From Erwinia sp. S63 (GTDB lineage: Bacteria > Pseudomonadota > Gammaproteobacteria > Enterobacterales > Enterobacteriaceae): a stretch of 64,000 nucleotides of DNA. Below are positions 8,987-17,751 of the stretch, piece by piece. The stretch covers positions 62,001 through 126,000 of the forward strand of contig NZ_JACVUP010000017.1 of NCBI RefSeq assembly GCF_016625195.1, given 5' to 3'. The notes under the pieces were generated by a model that worked only from the letters and a program-made list of their open reading frames with translations, was not told the origin of the DNA and made no database searches. The position numbers and the translations under genes were made by a program. Numbering within the stretch: the stretch's first letter is position 1; each line of letters begins with the position of its first letter.

Positions 8987-10426
8987 TTAATCGTGAAACT
9001 GATAAGCACGGTCATAAAACATTCTCACTGGGGATGATTTTAGTATGCCCCATTTTTGTTGCATATTATGCAATAAGCTTAAATCTTCATCAACAATGCT
9101 AGTCTTACCTCGATAAACAAGTGAAAAATCTTTCTTATATACTCTCCCCATGAAACTCTTATAGTTGGTAGCCCATGAACCAGGCGTCTCCAATATATTA
9201 TCAAACACTACGACAACGATATCTCTTTCTTTATCAATCTTTAATTGATAATAGGTAGCGTAGGCCTGCGCAATTAATCTTCTCTCTTTCTCATACTCCA
9301 ACCTAGTCATTCCCTTGCAAACTGCTTTTGGGAAAATAACCACAGCAAAAATTGAATTTTTAGTGTAGGATTGGTCGTCCTCTCCTAGTAACATAGAACG
9401 ACTACTTATAGCTCTTCCGGACGTTTCTTTAAACTTAGCAACAATACTTTTAGAAAGTTCTCTTCGACTCAACCGATCGAAGTTACAGAGAATTTCCAAT
9501 ACATTCTGGTTAGCTTCAAACTGGGAATAACCTGTGCATATTACCGTTCCCTTTATAAACTGCGCAGAAATAGACTCAATCATGTCATCAAATATTATTG
9601 ATACTTTATCCTCCTCTTTTCCGTTTAAGTAATCACTTGCGCTGTTAAGTTCATCATAGCTTTCGATTTTAAATTTATCTTCTTTAACGTATAAACCTGC
9701 ACCTCTCGAGATGGACGGGCTCAAAAGAAAGGTAGCTAACAGATCTAGTTCACTTACTCTTTCATATTTCAGAAAAAAACCTTCTTTTTCGATCCGTTCT
9801 TTTTCTTCTAAATACTTAACAAATTCATTTACAGTACTCAACTCTTGAGTTAAAGCTTCAATCGTTTGCCCATCAAATACGTGAACATAATTATCATGGC
9901 GATCCCTAACACCTGTGTTAATAGCATCACCAATACCAGCACCCAAGAATAAAGGTAATGGACTACCATTAGCAACGGCAATACGAAATATCTTTAACTT
10001 AGAAATATTCTCACTATGAATGAAAGGAAATCTTTCACTCTCGTGACATTTCTCAGTAAAATAAATGCGATCATAATGAGTTCGTATCCAACTTTCAGCC
10101 CCTTCAATCTGCTTAACAGAACTATGTATTGCCCTTCTTTTCCAACGTTTCCAAGCCACTGATGTTCCATCGTCTTCTGGGATATTCTTTGCACTATCCT
10201 CAGTGTAAGTGACATGTTTATCCGAGAAAATTATAACCGTATTGCTGAAATAAACAAGAAGGTCACAGATCTCGTTACCTTTCCCATTCTTCTTTATTCC
10301 TTCATCGTTATATAGACTGGTCCATGTCCAGAGTTTTAGGAACGTCTTACTGCAAATTTCTGATAACTTTCTTTCAGTTTCAGTAAAGCCAACATTTTTG
10401 TCTGAAAATTTAGAAAACTTATTCAT
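8987..10426 (-). CDS. Uncharacterised protein, possible nuclease
   Basis: A 479-residue protein that I cannot assign. The start at 10426 is chosen for the GTGGGA 4 bp upstream; an ATG at 10450 would add 8 residues with a poorer site. The N-terminal block (about residues 45-72) reads GKGNEICDLLVYF...VIIFSDK: an acidic residue, a beta-strand with Asp, then a second strand ending in Asp-Lys. This layout resembles NERD/PD-(D/E)XK-type nuclease cores but is not canonical. No signal peptide, membrane segment or Walker motif is visible. It stands alone between a broken restriction gene and a defence-type AAA/HNH pair and is AT-rich like them, so a defence role is a reasonable guess only. Confidence 0.6.
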   Translation of the reverse strand: MNKFSKFSDKNVGFTETERKLSEICSKTFLKLWTWTSLYNDEGIKKNGKGNEICDLLVYFSNTVIIFSDKHVTYTEDSAKNIPEDDGTSVAWKRWKRRAIHSSVKQIEGAESWIRTHYDRIYFTEKCHESERFPFIHSENISKLKIFRIAVANGSPLPLFLGAGIGDAINTGVRDRHDNYVHVFDGQTIEALTQELSTVNEFVKYLEEKERIEKEGFFLKYERVSELDLLATFLLSPSISRGAGLYVKEDKFKIESYDELNSASDYLNGKEEDKVSIIFDDMIESISAQFIKGTVICTGYSQFEANQNVLEILCNFDRLSRRELSKSIVAKFKETSGRAISSRSMLLGEDDQSYTKNSIFAVVIFPKAVCKGMTRLEYEKERRLIAQAYATYYQLKIDKERDIVVVVFDNILETPGSWATNYKSFMGRVYKKDFSLVYRGKTSIVDEDLSLLHNMQQKWGILKSSPVRMFYDRAYQFHD

Positions 10427-10612
10427 TTTATTCCCACCCAATAATTCCATTTAACTTTCAACCAGAAATAGTCTGGCAGAATTAATACTATGACAGTTAG
10501 TATATTGTCAATTTCAATCTACCTTTTAAGTTTTTACATTCAGTACAACGAAGACAATTGCATGCATCTGCCCTCATAAGCTTGTAGTAGCCTAATAACG
10601 GGCACTAGCTTG

Positions 10613-10765
10613 CTATGGACAAGCCTCAGGGGAGTTATACAGATTACGACGTGCACTGTATCGCATGACCATTTCATACAGTTCATTTTCGTCCGGTAAT
10701 ATTGCAGCATCATTTTCACCGACCTTGTACGATTAAATAAAATGCCTGGGTGATAGCCAAAATGG
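10613..10765 (-). pseudogene. Decayed fragment, left copy of an unknown gene
   Basis: On the minus strand the stretch reads AAILPDENELYEMVMRYSARR and then NLYNSPEACP before a stop at 10613-10615. It matches LPDETSLYDKVMRYNARR and GLYNSP in the right copy at about 14090-14170. An in-frame stop also lies just upstream (HFI-stop). DNA similarity is strongest at 10614-10680. The gene family is not recognised. The rest of the gap 10427-10991 is AT-rich and holds nothing else I can support. Confidence 0.6.
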
Positions 10766-10991
10766 AGAACCACTGGAACGGACACGCTTTATCTCTGCTG
10801 ACAGTTGATATTTTGAGGTTTATATTATTTCTTAATAAATCTTACTAACCCGAGGCTTAAGGGTTTTTTCATATCAAATCTTTCTCCCTATTAATATTAC
10901 TTCGCGAGATTGTGATAGATTTAATTTATTTCTTTAATACTATCTTGATAATCATTGTATATTATTTCATATAGTTAACATTTTTATGTTG

Positions 10992-11858
10992 CTATAAATA
11001 CATTCCGCTACATACTTCAATATCGTTACCCATTGCAAACATTATTACCTTTAATGTTGAATTAGGCTTCTCATTCGCAGAATATCTCAACAAAATATTG
11101 CTTACGGCGGATGGATTTTGGCTTAACACTAGCTCATCATTTATGATACTTTTCATCAGTGTCAACATTAGTGATGCATTGGTACTGTATTTTGTAGCCA
11201 AATCGAAATCTTCGAAATGTGCTTTAATTCGCGCTAAGTCCGTTAAATTCCATCCCGGAGGAGGATCCAGTTCAAAACTAAAAGTTAGTGGAGTAGTCTT
11301 TATCAAGTTTGCTTTAATCCAATTGGTATTATAAAAATGATCAGCCGAATAATACGGATGTAATGGCTGGCTTTCTTTTGAATTATAAACACCTGAGCCT
11401 TTTCCTCTGTTACATGCATCACATGCTGGAACAAGATTGTTTACATGAATTGAAAAAGCTGGATATCTAGCCTTAGGTAAATAGTGATCAATTGTATAAA
11501 CCGGGGCAATACCACAAAGAGGACATTTTCCAGTGGTGTTAGCTCTGATAACGTCATAAACACCACGAGCTTGTTCTGTTCCCTTAACCATATACTCAGT
11601 ATAAAGATTTACAAATTCATTTTTAGTAACATCCCCAATGGTTAGTTGATTTTTATTCCCGTACATTGCTGCTCTAAACAAATGTAAATCAACTGCTGGA
11701 GCCCTAGTGTCGAACAATTGCCATTCTGATGTCGTATTAGTTTTAGCCCCATTTAATTTATTGACATAAGCCACACCTTCATCATTATTAGGCACTGAAC
11801 TTAAACATGCGGAAAATATATCAGGGCAAGTAATATTTGGAAGAGGCAACTTAATCAT
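10992..11858 (-). CDS. HNH endonuclease, Septu PtuB-like
   Basis: The 288-residue protein carries a zinc-stabilised HNH domain in its middle: Cys112-x2-Cys115, then TIDHYLPK (Asp124, His125), Asn141, and Cys146-x2-Cys149-Asn150. It should cut nucleic acid in a metal-dependent way. The ATG at 11858 overlaps the end of the AAA ATPase gene by 8 bp and has GAGGG upstream; an earlier in-frame start at 11903 lies deep inside that gene and lacks support. The coupled ATPase-HNH order is the layout of Septu (PtuA-PtuB) anti-phage systems. The exact subtype is uncertain, since many AAA/HNH pairs look alike. Confidence 0.7.
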   Translation of the reverse strand: MIKLPLPNITCPDIFSACLSSVPNNDEGVAYVNKLNGAKTNTTSEWQLFDTRAPAVDLHLFRAAMYGNKNQLTIGDVTKNEFVNLYTEYMVKGTEQARGVYDVIRANTTGKCPLCGIAPVYTIDHYLPKARYPAFSIHVNNLVPACDACNRGKGSGVYNSKESQPLHPYYSADHFYNTNWIKANLIKTTPLTFSFELDPPPGWNLTDLARIKAHFEDFDLATKYSTNASLMLTLMKSIINDELVLSQNPSAVSNILLRYSANEKPNSTLKVIMFAMGNDIEVCSGMYL

Positions 11859-13431
11859 CGTTAAAACCCTCACCCTCTTTTTTAAATGTTTTTTTATTAT
11901 CAAATTCTTTCAGATAAATCATGCTCCTTAATAATGCCTGCCCCTCAAATCCAATCCTATTTTTATAATCATCCATAATGTCATCAAAAGATTCATGTTC
12001 CTCAACGCTTTCCTTTAATAGCTTATGAAATCCAGAGCGTTCTACTTCAAGCTGGAATACTTCCTTTGTCAGTAGTCCAACATTCTCACCGAAAGTCTCA
12101 ATATTAGGCCTTGAATACGCCATTTCCCTTCCAAATCGGGAGATAACCCAACTGCAAGATTTTGGAACTTCTTGCAGAACCACAGGGGAATGCGTTGCCA
12201 GAATTGCAATAGCGTTCCTCTGAACAAGTAAATCACTTAATGAGCGAGTTAAAGCAGAAAGCAGAGGAGGATGGAGATGACTCTCTGGCTCATCAAATAA
12301 AATCAGTGTTTTTTGTTGAGTTTTTTCAATTAATTTCGTTATTGTCAAAAAAACTATGGCATGTCCAGAACTCATACTTTCCATTTTCTCGATACATGCA
12401 TTGGTACATTCTAATTTATCCATCGAGGCGAGCATGGATAGTTCTAACTCAGCAAAGTTATTATCTGACTCTAAATTCCTTATAGATTTCAACCAAAGTT
12501 TTTTACTACCTTCATCCGAAAAACAAATATTTAGGCTCTCAGCACATAATTGCCGAATTTCTTTATCTGTTCGAAGAGTAAAACCCTTTCTATCGCTGTT
12601 CGGCTTTTTAAGTCCAATATAGTAAAAACAGGTTCCTTTAGACGAATCATTTTGGTCTTCAAGTGGAATGAATGGATCAAACGCACTAAAAGATATAGAT
12701 ATGATGGTACTAAAATAGTCCTTCCCTATTTTATTCATACCGTCATTATCATAAAAATAAGAGTTTGAATTTTTCTTTTTCTTTAAAATATCATTTATCA
12801 TACCATTTAATAAAGTTGTTTTCCCAACGCCGTTTCGCCCAATTATAGTATGTATATTTGTTTGGGGTAAAACATGCGGCTTAACTTTAAATCGAAGCTC
12901 TAAGTCTGAAAACCATTCATGACCTTCTCGATTATAAGTAAAATCGAAATCTGTCAAAGCGCCTTGATTAGATAGTATTCTTGCAAATTGACCTTTGATT
13001 GTGTTGATATTTATAGACCTTAGCATGGAATATTTAAATACTTGTTCCTTGATAACCTCTCGCAATAGTTTTTTATTAACAACCACATCATTCATTTTCT
13101 CTAAAATTTCCTCCCTTGTCTGAAGCGGGATCAGCATTATCGCCTCGTAATATTCCGGCCCTGTCCCCAAAGAAAAGAAATTGCTTTCTAACGCTGATAT
13201 TTTTTTCTTGCCAATTTTTTTATGCGTTGAAATACTAGTTTCCTGTCCTATGAATCCAATTTTTACAGTTCCCAACTGATGGGTAATTCCATTTGAGTCT
13301 CTATAGTCCATATAAAATAATGTTTCAAAACTATAGTCATTCCATGTGTCAATTCTTAATGTTATAAGATTCCTAGTATCTTCTAATATTTTCGCGCTTC
13401 TTTCAATAACCAAAATCTTCAAATCTTCCAT
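11851..13431 (-). CDS. AAA/ABC-type ATPase, Septu PtuA-like
   Basis: The 526-residue ATPase is of the SMC/RecF-like AAA_21 type. Walker A GRNGVGKTT is at about 198-206, a long insertion follows, then an ABC-like signature MSSGH near 353-357, Walker B TLILFDEPESHLHPP near 375-389 and the switch ATHSP near 412-416. The N-terminal ~190 residues are a family-specific beta-rich domain. In Septu systems the ATPase senses infection or nucleotide state and controls the HNH nuclease encoded next to it, and that role is inferred here from the pairing. The AAAAGGA site precedes ATG 13431. No reverse transcriptase or retron-like RNA is visible nearby. Confidence 0.72.
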   Translation of the reverse strand: MEDLKILVIERSAKILEDTRNLITLRIDTWNDYSFETLFYMDYRDSNGITHQLGTVKIGFIGQETSISTHKKIGKKKISALESNFFSLGTGPEYYEAIMLIPLQTREEILEKMNDVVVNKKLLREVIKEQVFKYSMLRSININTIKGQFARILSNQGALTDFDFTYNREGHEWFSDLELRFKVKPHVLPQTNIHTIIGRNGVGKTTLLNGMINDILKKKKNSNSYFYDNDGMNKIGKDYFSTIISISFSAFDPFIPLEDQNDSSKGTCFYYIGLKKPNSDRKGFTLRTDKEIRQLCAESLNICFSDEGSKKLWLKSIRNLESDNNFAELELSMLASMDKLECTNACIEKMESMSSGHAIVFLTITKLIEKTQQKTLILFDEPESHLHPPLLSALTRSLSDLLVQRNAIAILATHSPVVLQEVPKSCSWVISRFGREMAYSRPNIETFGENVGLLTKEVFQLEVERSGFHKLLKESVEEHESFDDIMDDYKNRIGFEGQALLRSMIYLKEFDNKKTFKKEGEGFNDD

Positions 13432-13828
13432 ACCATTCCTTTTTATATAGCCAGTTTGATAAATTCAACACATCCGCTGAGATTAATTAAACCCCTTCAA
13501 CTTAACGGCTTCATTAAAAATTTTATGTAGGCATTCAACTTTTAATTAAATCTATATCATTTCAATCGACAAAAAAATAAATTGAAAAACAATAGAACAT
13601 GAATGTAGAAGAGTGAATCTTCTTCAATTTACATTGAGGATAACACTTGGCCTATTGCAACAGGATAAAATAAAATCACTACAATGATACAATATGCTTT
13701 TTTTATTCAAAAGTTCAAGCTTTTTTTAGGGTTTTTTTCGCTTACTCTACTGACCTATATAAAATATATTTAGACTTAATAAATAGTTTAACGTGGGATT
13801 TTTAACTAAACCTCATTATTAATTAAAT
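13432..13828. other. AT-rich intergenic region upstream of the ATPase gene
   Basis: About 400 bp with no credible coding frame on either strand. It should contain the promoter of the minus-strand ATPase/HNH unit, but several AT-rich hexamer pairs fit equally well and I name none. Confidence 0.4.
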
Positions 13829-14308
13829 CTACAAGCTAGTGATACTCCTTTTTAACAAAATTTTCAACTGTCCAATATGTGCCATCTCCTTTTCAGTACT
13901 TATAGGCACGTACAACTTTTTAATCTGAGGTCGAGGCGGAAGAATGCACTCGCCAGCTTTTATCCGTTTACTCATCTTACTCAACTCGACATGACATTTT
14001 GTACGCAGCTTTGACTCGCTGAGGCTTTTGGTGTGCATCTGGCTGTAGAGGCTTGAGATCATCCAGTAATGGAGGTTTTCCTGCCATGGATAAGCCACAG
14101 GGGAGTTATACAAACCGCGTCGTGCGTTGTAGCGCATCACCTTGTCATACAGTGAAGTTTCGTCAGGCAACCTTTGAGCCCCACTTCCACCGTCTTTGCA
14201 CCACAGGAAGAATTGCCCAAGTGATTAGCAGAACAGTGCCGCGCTAGCTCGCGAACGCTCATACCATCAAAAATTTGCTTTTTTACTGTTTTCAATAGGC
14301 AGATGCAT
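13829..14308 (-). pseudogene. Decayed unknown gene, right copy of the flanking repeat
   Basis: The longest intact frame (14170-13829, TTG start, 113 residues) reads LPDETSLYDKVMRYNARR, AYPWQENLHYWMISSLYSQM and SKLRTKCHVELSKMSKRI. The same frame stays open further up (LGQFFLWCKDGGSGAQR) to a stop near 14214. A second frame above that contains KKQIFDGMSVRELARHC, which looks like the HTH start of a transposase. These pieces suggest one gene broken by frameshifts and stops. I do not recognise the family. The rest of the gap to 14587 shows no further gene. Confidence 0.5.
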
Positions 14309-14587
14309 CTTTATACCTCATCCCCTGTCTTCCCTAACCATTGGCGTATGGATAATGTTGCCCTTCCAGCTAAGGAAATCTGAGAGTTGAGATATGGTTG
14401 TTGATTTTAACATCCGCGGAGTGTCAAGAGCGGAAATTATTTAGAGGTTTAAGTCTATTGACCTGCTCATCGTTGTAACAACGCGGAAACCTTTTACTAC
14501 TATTATTTTTTGTTTTTATAAGAGCGCCTGTATCACACAATTGAATGCACTCGGTTTGTTTATTTTTTAACCACACAAGGAGGCGTA

Positions 14588-15409
14588 ATGGATGATGGCT
14601 TAAAGATTGCCATGTCACCTGTTCAACTTGCAGCCGCTCTTGCTGATAAAACCGTAACGGAAGCAGAAACCACAAGTAATCGGTTATATGGTGGACTGGG
14701 GCTGATTATGGGTTCAATTGAGTTGGCTGGTGCCGCTGCGCTGTGTATCGCGCCTGAACCGACTGGACTGACTAAAGCAGGATACGTTGTTGTTGGGGCA
14801 CATAGTCTCGACAGTATTCATGCTGCTGCTAATCAGATTATCGTGGGCAGAAATACCCGAACGGCAACGTACAAAGCAGCTGAGGCCATTGCAAAATCCT
14901 TTGGCGCGGATGACGAAACTGCGATGAAAATCGGCTTGACTGTCGACATCGCTGTTCCACTAGGATTTGCATTTGGTATTGGTGCAACCCGGATAGCATC
15001 GGTGAGAGCGGGTCGCATCAAACTGATTGAGCATGAATCGATGACGGGTTTAAAACCCGGAGGGCATACGCTTTCCACACACGTTGGCAAAAGCGATGCA
15101 GAGTTGTTAGCCCGTTTTGAAACCAATAAGCGTTTAACGTTCTCTACCACTTTTACTAACCTGCAGATAGCAGAGGAAGCAATATCGAGAGCGCTTTTTG
15201 CTAATAGAGCCGTCATAAAGTCTGTTCTCTCAGGTGGCAAGAAAGGTGTCAGACTGACTGTTCGTAATGCAGCAGGGAAAACTATTGGCTACGGCTTCAA
15301 ACGAGGAGACAGCCAACGGATAGCCATGACAAATGTGAGAGTGGTTATTGAATTTCAACAATTTAACGGCAAACCTTACTACATTCTCACCGCGTTCCCG
15401 TCTCTTTAA
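14588..15409 (+). CDS. Orphan polymorphic toxin with C-terminal RNase A-like domain
   Basis: The 273-residue protein begins at ATG 14588 behind the strong site AAGGAGG. Residues ~30-145 are a hydrophobic, Gly/Ala-rich region of the kind found before the toxic domain of delivered effectors. Residues ~155-273 fit the bacterial RNase A-like CdiA-CT domain: GGHTLSTHVGKSDAELLARF (His160, His165), FSTTFTNLQIAEEAISRAL, and the end YYILTAFPSL. It should cut RNA in competing cells. There is no signal peptide, no PAAR/VgrG/Rhs region and no two-partner CdiA N-terminus, so the delivery route is unknown; use as a type VI cargo effector is conceivable. The immunity gene follows after 8 bp. Confidence 0.78.
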   Translation: MDDGLKIAMSPVQLAAALADKTVTEAETTSNRLYGGLGLIMGSIELAGAAALCIAPEPTGLTKAGYVVVGAHSLDSIHAAANQIIVGRNTRTATYKAAEAIAKSFGADDETAMKIGLTVDIAVPLGFAFGIGATRIASVRAGRIKLIEHESMTGLKPGGHTLSTHVGKSDAELLARFETNKRLTFSTTFTNLQIAEEAISRALFANRAVIKSVLSGGKKGVRLTVRNAAGKTIGYGFKRGDSQRIAMTNVRVVIEFQQFNGKPYYILTAFPSL

Positions 15410-15417
15410 GGTGCAAA

Positions 15418-15714
15418 ATGCAAAATTTCCACTTTCTTGATCAACTGATTTTCGGTTATTTCAATCAGGACGCCGACATCATTAATGATGGTGAAGACAC
15501 AGTTGAAGGCATAGTCAGGCTCTTCAAAAAAACAGCCCCAGATTGGATGCTCAAAGATCTCGTTGAAGAAGTCGATGATTTTATCTCCGCCTATGATGAT
15601 GGCGTAGAGGTAGAGTTCAAGCGACGCTATGAGTTTGATTTCTCACCTGAGCTTTGGGACACCACCGCGCGTGAATTCCTGATAACAGTACGTCAAATCT
15701 CGCTAGAGAAATGA
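15418..15714 (+). CDS. Immunity protein to the RNase A-like toxin (CdiI-like)
   Basis: The 98-residue acidic protein (runs such as DLVEEVDDFI and AYDDGVEVEF) has the length and pattern of CdiI-type contact-dependent inhibition immunity proteins. The start codon lies 8 bp after the toxin stop with AAGGTGC just before it, so the two are co-transcribed. Acidic character fits binding to a basic RNase domain. It should act in the cytoplasm by blocking the toxin active site. Pairing by position is firm; the specific inhibition is inference. Confidence 0.72.
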   Translation: MQNFHFLDQLIFGYFNQDADIINDGEDTVEGIVRLFKKTAPDWMLKDLVEEVDDFISAYDDGVEVEFKRRYEFDFSPELWDTTAREFLITVRQISLEK

Positions 15715-15829
15715 GAGGTAGGGTGATACTGAATCCATCCCCTGCTCATAATGACACGCGTCTGGCTTTTCTTCAGTTATGCCCCATGTTCTTAATGCGT
15801 GAGTCCCCTGAAATGCGGTATAAAGCCGC

Positions 15830-16684
15830 ATGAAAATTCCAAACCGAATCCAACCGCTGGTCGATGACGGCCTGATTGATAACGTGCTTCAGCGCTTGAA
15901 GAGCGGCAAAGAAGCTGACGTTTACACTGTCATGTGCGGCGGCAAAGTCCAGTGCGCTAAAGTCTACAAAGAAGCTTCTCAGCGCAGCTTTAAGCAGGCC
16001 GTGCAATATCAGGAGGGGCGCAAAGTTCGCAACTCCCGCAGTGCGCGTGCTATGCAGAAAGGCTCCAAATTCGGCCGCAAGCAGCAAGAGGAAGTCTGGC
16101 ATACCGCAGAAGTTGACGCGCTGTTCCGACTGGCCAAAGCAGGCGTTCGCGTGCCTGAACCCTATATGTGCCTTGACGGTGTGCTGTTAATGGAGCTGGT
16201 CACTGATGCTGAAGGTGCCGTGGCACCACGTCTGAGCGATGTGATTTTGTCGCAAGAGGAAGCACTGACTGATTTCGCCACCATGATTCGCAATATCGTG
16301 CGCATGTTATGTGCCGGCATTGTGCATGGCGATCTGTCAGAGTTTAACGTGCTGCAAGATGAGCATGGGCCGGTGATCATCGACCTGCCGCAAGCAGTGG
16401 ATGCCTCAGCAAACAACCACGCCGAATCAATGTTCGAGCGCGATGTGAATAACATCACCGAATACTACGGGCAGTTCGCGCCGCAGATTCTGGAGACGCG
16501 CTATGCCAAAGAGATCTGGCAGCTATTTGAAGACGGCAAGTTAACGCCTGAAACCGTTTTAACCGGTCTGTTTGTGGAAGAAGTTCATGCTGTAGATATG
16601 GATTCCCTGCTGGACGAAATCATCTCTGCTGAGGATGAGTATTACGACCGCCAGCGTGCCGCAAAGGAGCGGGATGAAGAATAG
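15830..16684 (+). CDS. RIO-type serine protein kinase
   Basis: The 284-residue protein resembles the bacterial RIO1-like kinases (PA4780 family). The ATP-binding loop LKSGKEADVY is at about 23-32 with Lys44 in the AKVYK strand. The catalytic loop VHGDLSEFNVL (Asp168, Asn173) and the metal-binding IIDLPQAV (Asp185) follow. Like other RIO kinases it lacks the substrate-binding lobe of eukaryotic kinases. The bacterial substrate is unknown. Base composition resembles the core genome, so it may be a backbone gene between two accessory stretches. ATG 15830 lacks a strong Shine-Dalgarno sequence. Confidence 0.88.
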   Translation: MKIPNRIQPLVDDGLIDNVLQRLKSGKEADVYTVMCGGKVQCAKVYKEASQRSFKQAVQYQEGRKVRNSRSARAMQKGSKFGRKQQEEVWHTAEVDALFRLAKAGVRVPEPYMCLDGVLLMELVTDAEGAVAPRLSDVILSQEEALTDFATMIRNIVRMLCAGIVHGDLSEFNVLQDEHGPVIIDLPQAVDASANNHAESMFERDVNNITEYYGQFAPQILETRYAKEIWQLFEDGKLTPETVLTGLFVEEVHAVDMDSLLDEIISAEDEYYDRQRAAKERDEE

Positions 16685-16938
16685 TCCTGAAATTGAAAAA
16701 TAAATTATGACAAATTTATGATGCCTTGGTGAAAGGACAATTCAATTTCAAATAGAACCTTAGTTGAGCCATAGAACAACTTCCACTTTCACTATGGCTC
16801 ACTAAAACGATTGTAAGTTGTGAACATGCCCCCAAGATTATTTACCTTCGTAAAAATAATCAATCCAAACTATAACGCCATAAAAGCATATAACTCTCTC
16901 AGGTTGCCTCATCGTCAACAATTACCAGAACAATCTGA

Positions 16939-17364
16939 ATGCTCAGTAAGATTCCACTAACCTCAGTGCTTACGAGTTCCATTGGATGATCATTTGCAAG
17001 TTATGTTGGAAATGCAGCAAAAGCAGCTCGTTTTCTAAAGCGAGGGGGGTACATTGGCATTGGTTTTTCATTAGCTAACACTACGAATAAAGTTGTAAAT
17101 GCTTGCACGACTGGTAGAGAAAATGAGTGCAAAAAAGTCGCAGTTAAAGAGTATTCTAAGTTCAGCTTAACTACCATTGGTGGAATTAGTGGTGGGGCAA
17201 TCGGTGCTACGGCAGGCGTGGGTGTTTGTGTGGGTATAGGTATTGCTACTGCCGGAATTGGGGGAGTAGCATGTGCAGCGGTGGGCTCAATTGCTGGAGG
17301 TCTCGCGGGTAGTGAAGCGGCAGATTGGAGCATGGAAACTCTTTACAAATATTTGGATATTTAG
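16939..17364 (+). pseudogene. Glycine-rich (pore-forming type) toxin C-terminus, broken by a stop
   Basis: From ATG 16939 the frame reads MLSKIPLTSVLTSSIG, hits TGA at 16987-16989, then continues for 124 codons to TAG 17362. The second part holds YVGNAAKAARFLKRGG, a Cys pair around TTGRENEC, and then a long Gly/Ala-rich hydrophobic stretch (GGISGGAIGATAGVGVCVG and on) like glycine-zipper membrane toxins. A stop also directly precedes ATG 16939 and no ribosome binding site is visible, so this is the end of a larger effector, not an intact gene. A single TGA-to-GGA change would rejoin the halves. A membrane-protein gene starts at the next base. Confidence 0.6.
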
Positions 17365-17751
17365 ATGACAATGAAGAACGTTATTCTCATACTAATTTTA
17401 GTCTCCGTTATTTCTTTTTTTACCTCACTAATCCTATACACCGTTAATAGAAAGAAATATCACTCACTTATCGCACGCTTCAAAAAAGAGTATGTCTTCC
17501 CAGCGCCTTACTCATTTCATTGCTTAACAGGTTATTTCGGCGCAGCGCCCATGGCTTATTTTTTCATGAAACTAAAAGATCATAAAAAGATACTTTTCCT
17601 TGAGAGAGATAGCCTGGCTTACCAATTTTTTGACAATACCACGCGCAAACTCACTAACTGGCTTTCACCTTTTTATTACGCGTGCATTATGAGTTTCGCG
17701 TGCTGTGTTTTACTCATTTTTATAGCTGTTTTTGTAAGCATATGGAAATAA
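17365..17751 (+). CDS. Membrane protein, probable immunity to the glycine-rich toxin
   Basis: The 128-residue protein has two clear transmembrane segments: residues ~5-27 (VILILILVSVISFFTSLILY) and ~103-126 (YYACIMSFACCVLLIFIAVF). A basic, aromatic loop lies between them. Its ATG begins right after the toxin stop codon (TAG|ATG), the normal arrangement of effector/immunity pairs. Immunity to membrane-acting toxins is usually a small inner-membrane protein, which fits. A second in-frame ATG at 17371 is possible. It may protect against sister cells or other strains that still carry the intact toxin. No database family is recognised. Confidence 0.6.
   Translation: MTMKNVILILILVSVISFFTSLILYTVNRKKYHSLIARFKKEYVFPAPYSFHCLTGYFGAAPMAYFFMKLKDHKKILFLERDSLAYQFFDNTTRKLTNWLSPFYYACIMSFACCVLLIFIAVFVSIWK

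Noticed and set aside
10427..13828. Retron associated with the Septu-like ATPase/HNH pair
   Set aside because: Some Septu-type pairs belong to retrons, but no reverse transcriptase frame (no YADD) is present on either strand here.
10562..14308. Shared 11-mer ATGCATCTGCC at 10562 (+) and 14308 (-) as terminal inverted repeats of a mobile element
   Set aside because: The match is only 11 bp with a palindromic core (GATGCATC-like), and no target-site duplication or transposase end is found; chance is likely.
17001..17333. Minus-strand frame of 110 codons, rich in Ala, Pro and Thr
   Set aside because: It is the antisense of the glycine-rich toxin stretch. The plus-strand reading continues across the region, abuts the immunity gene and has the more protein-like composition.
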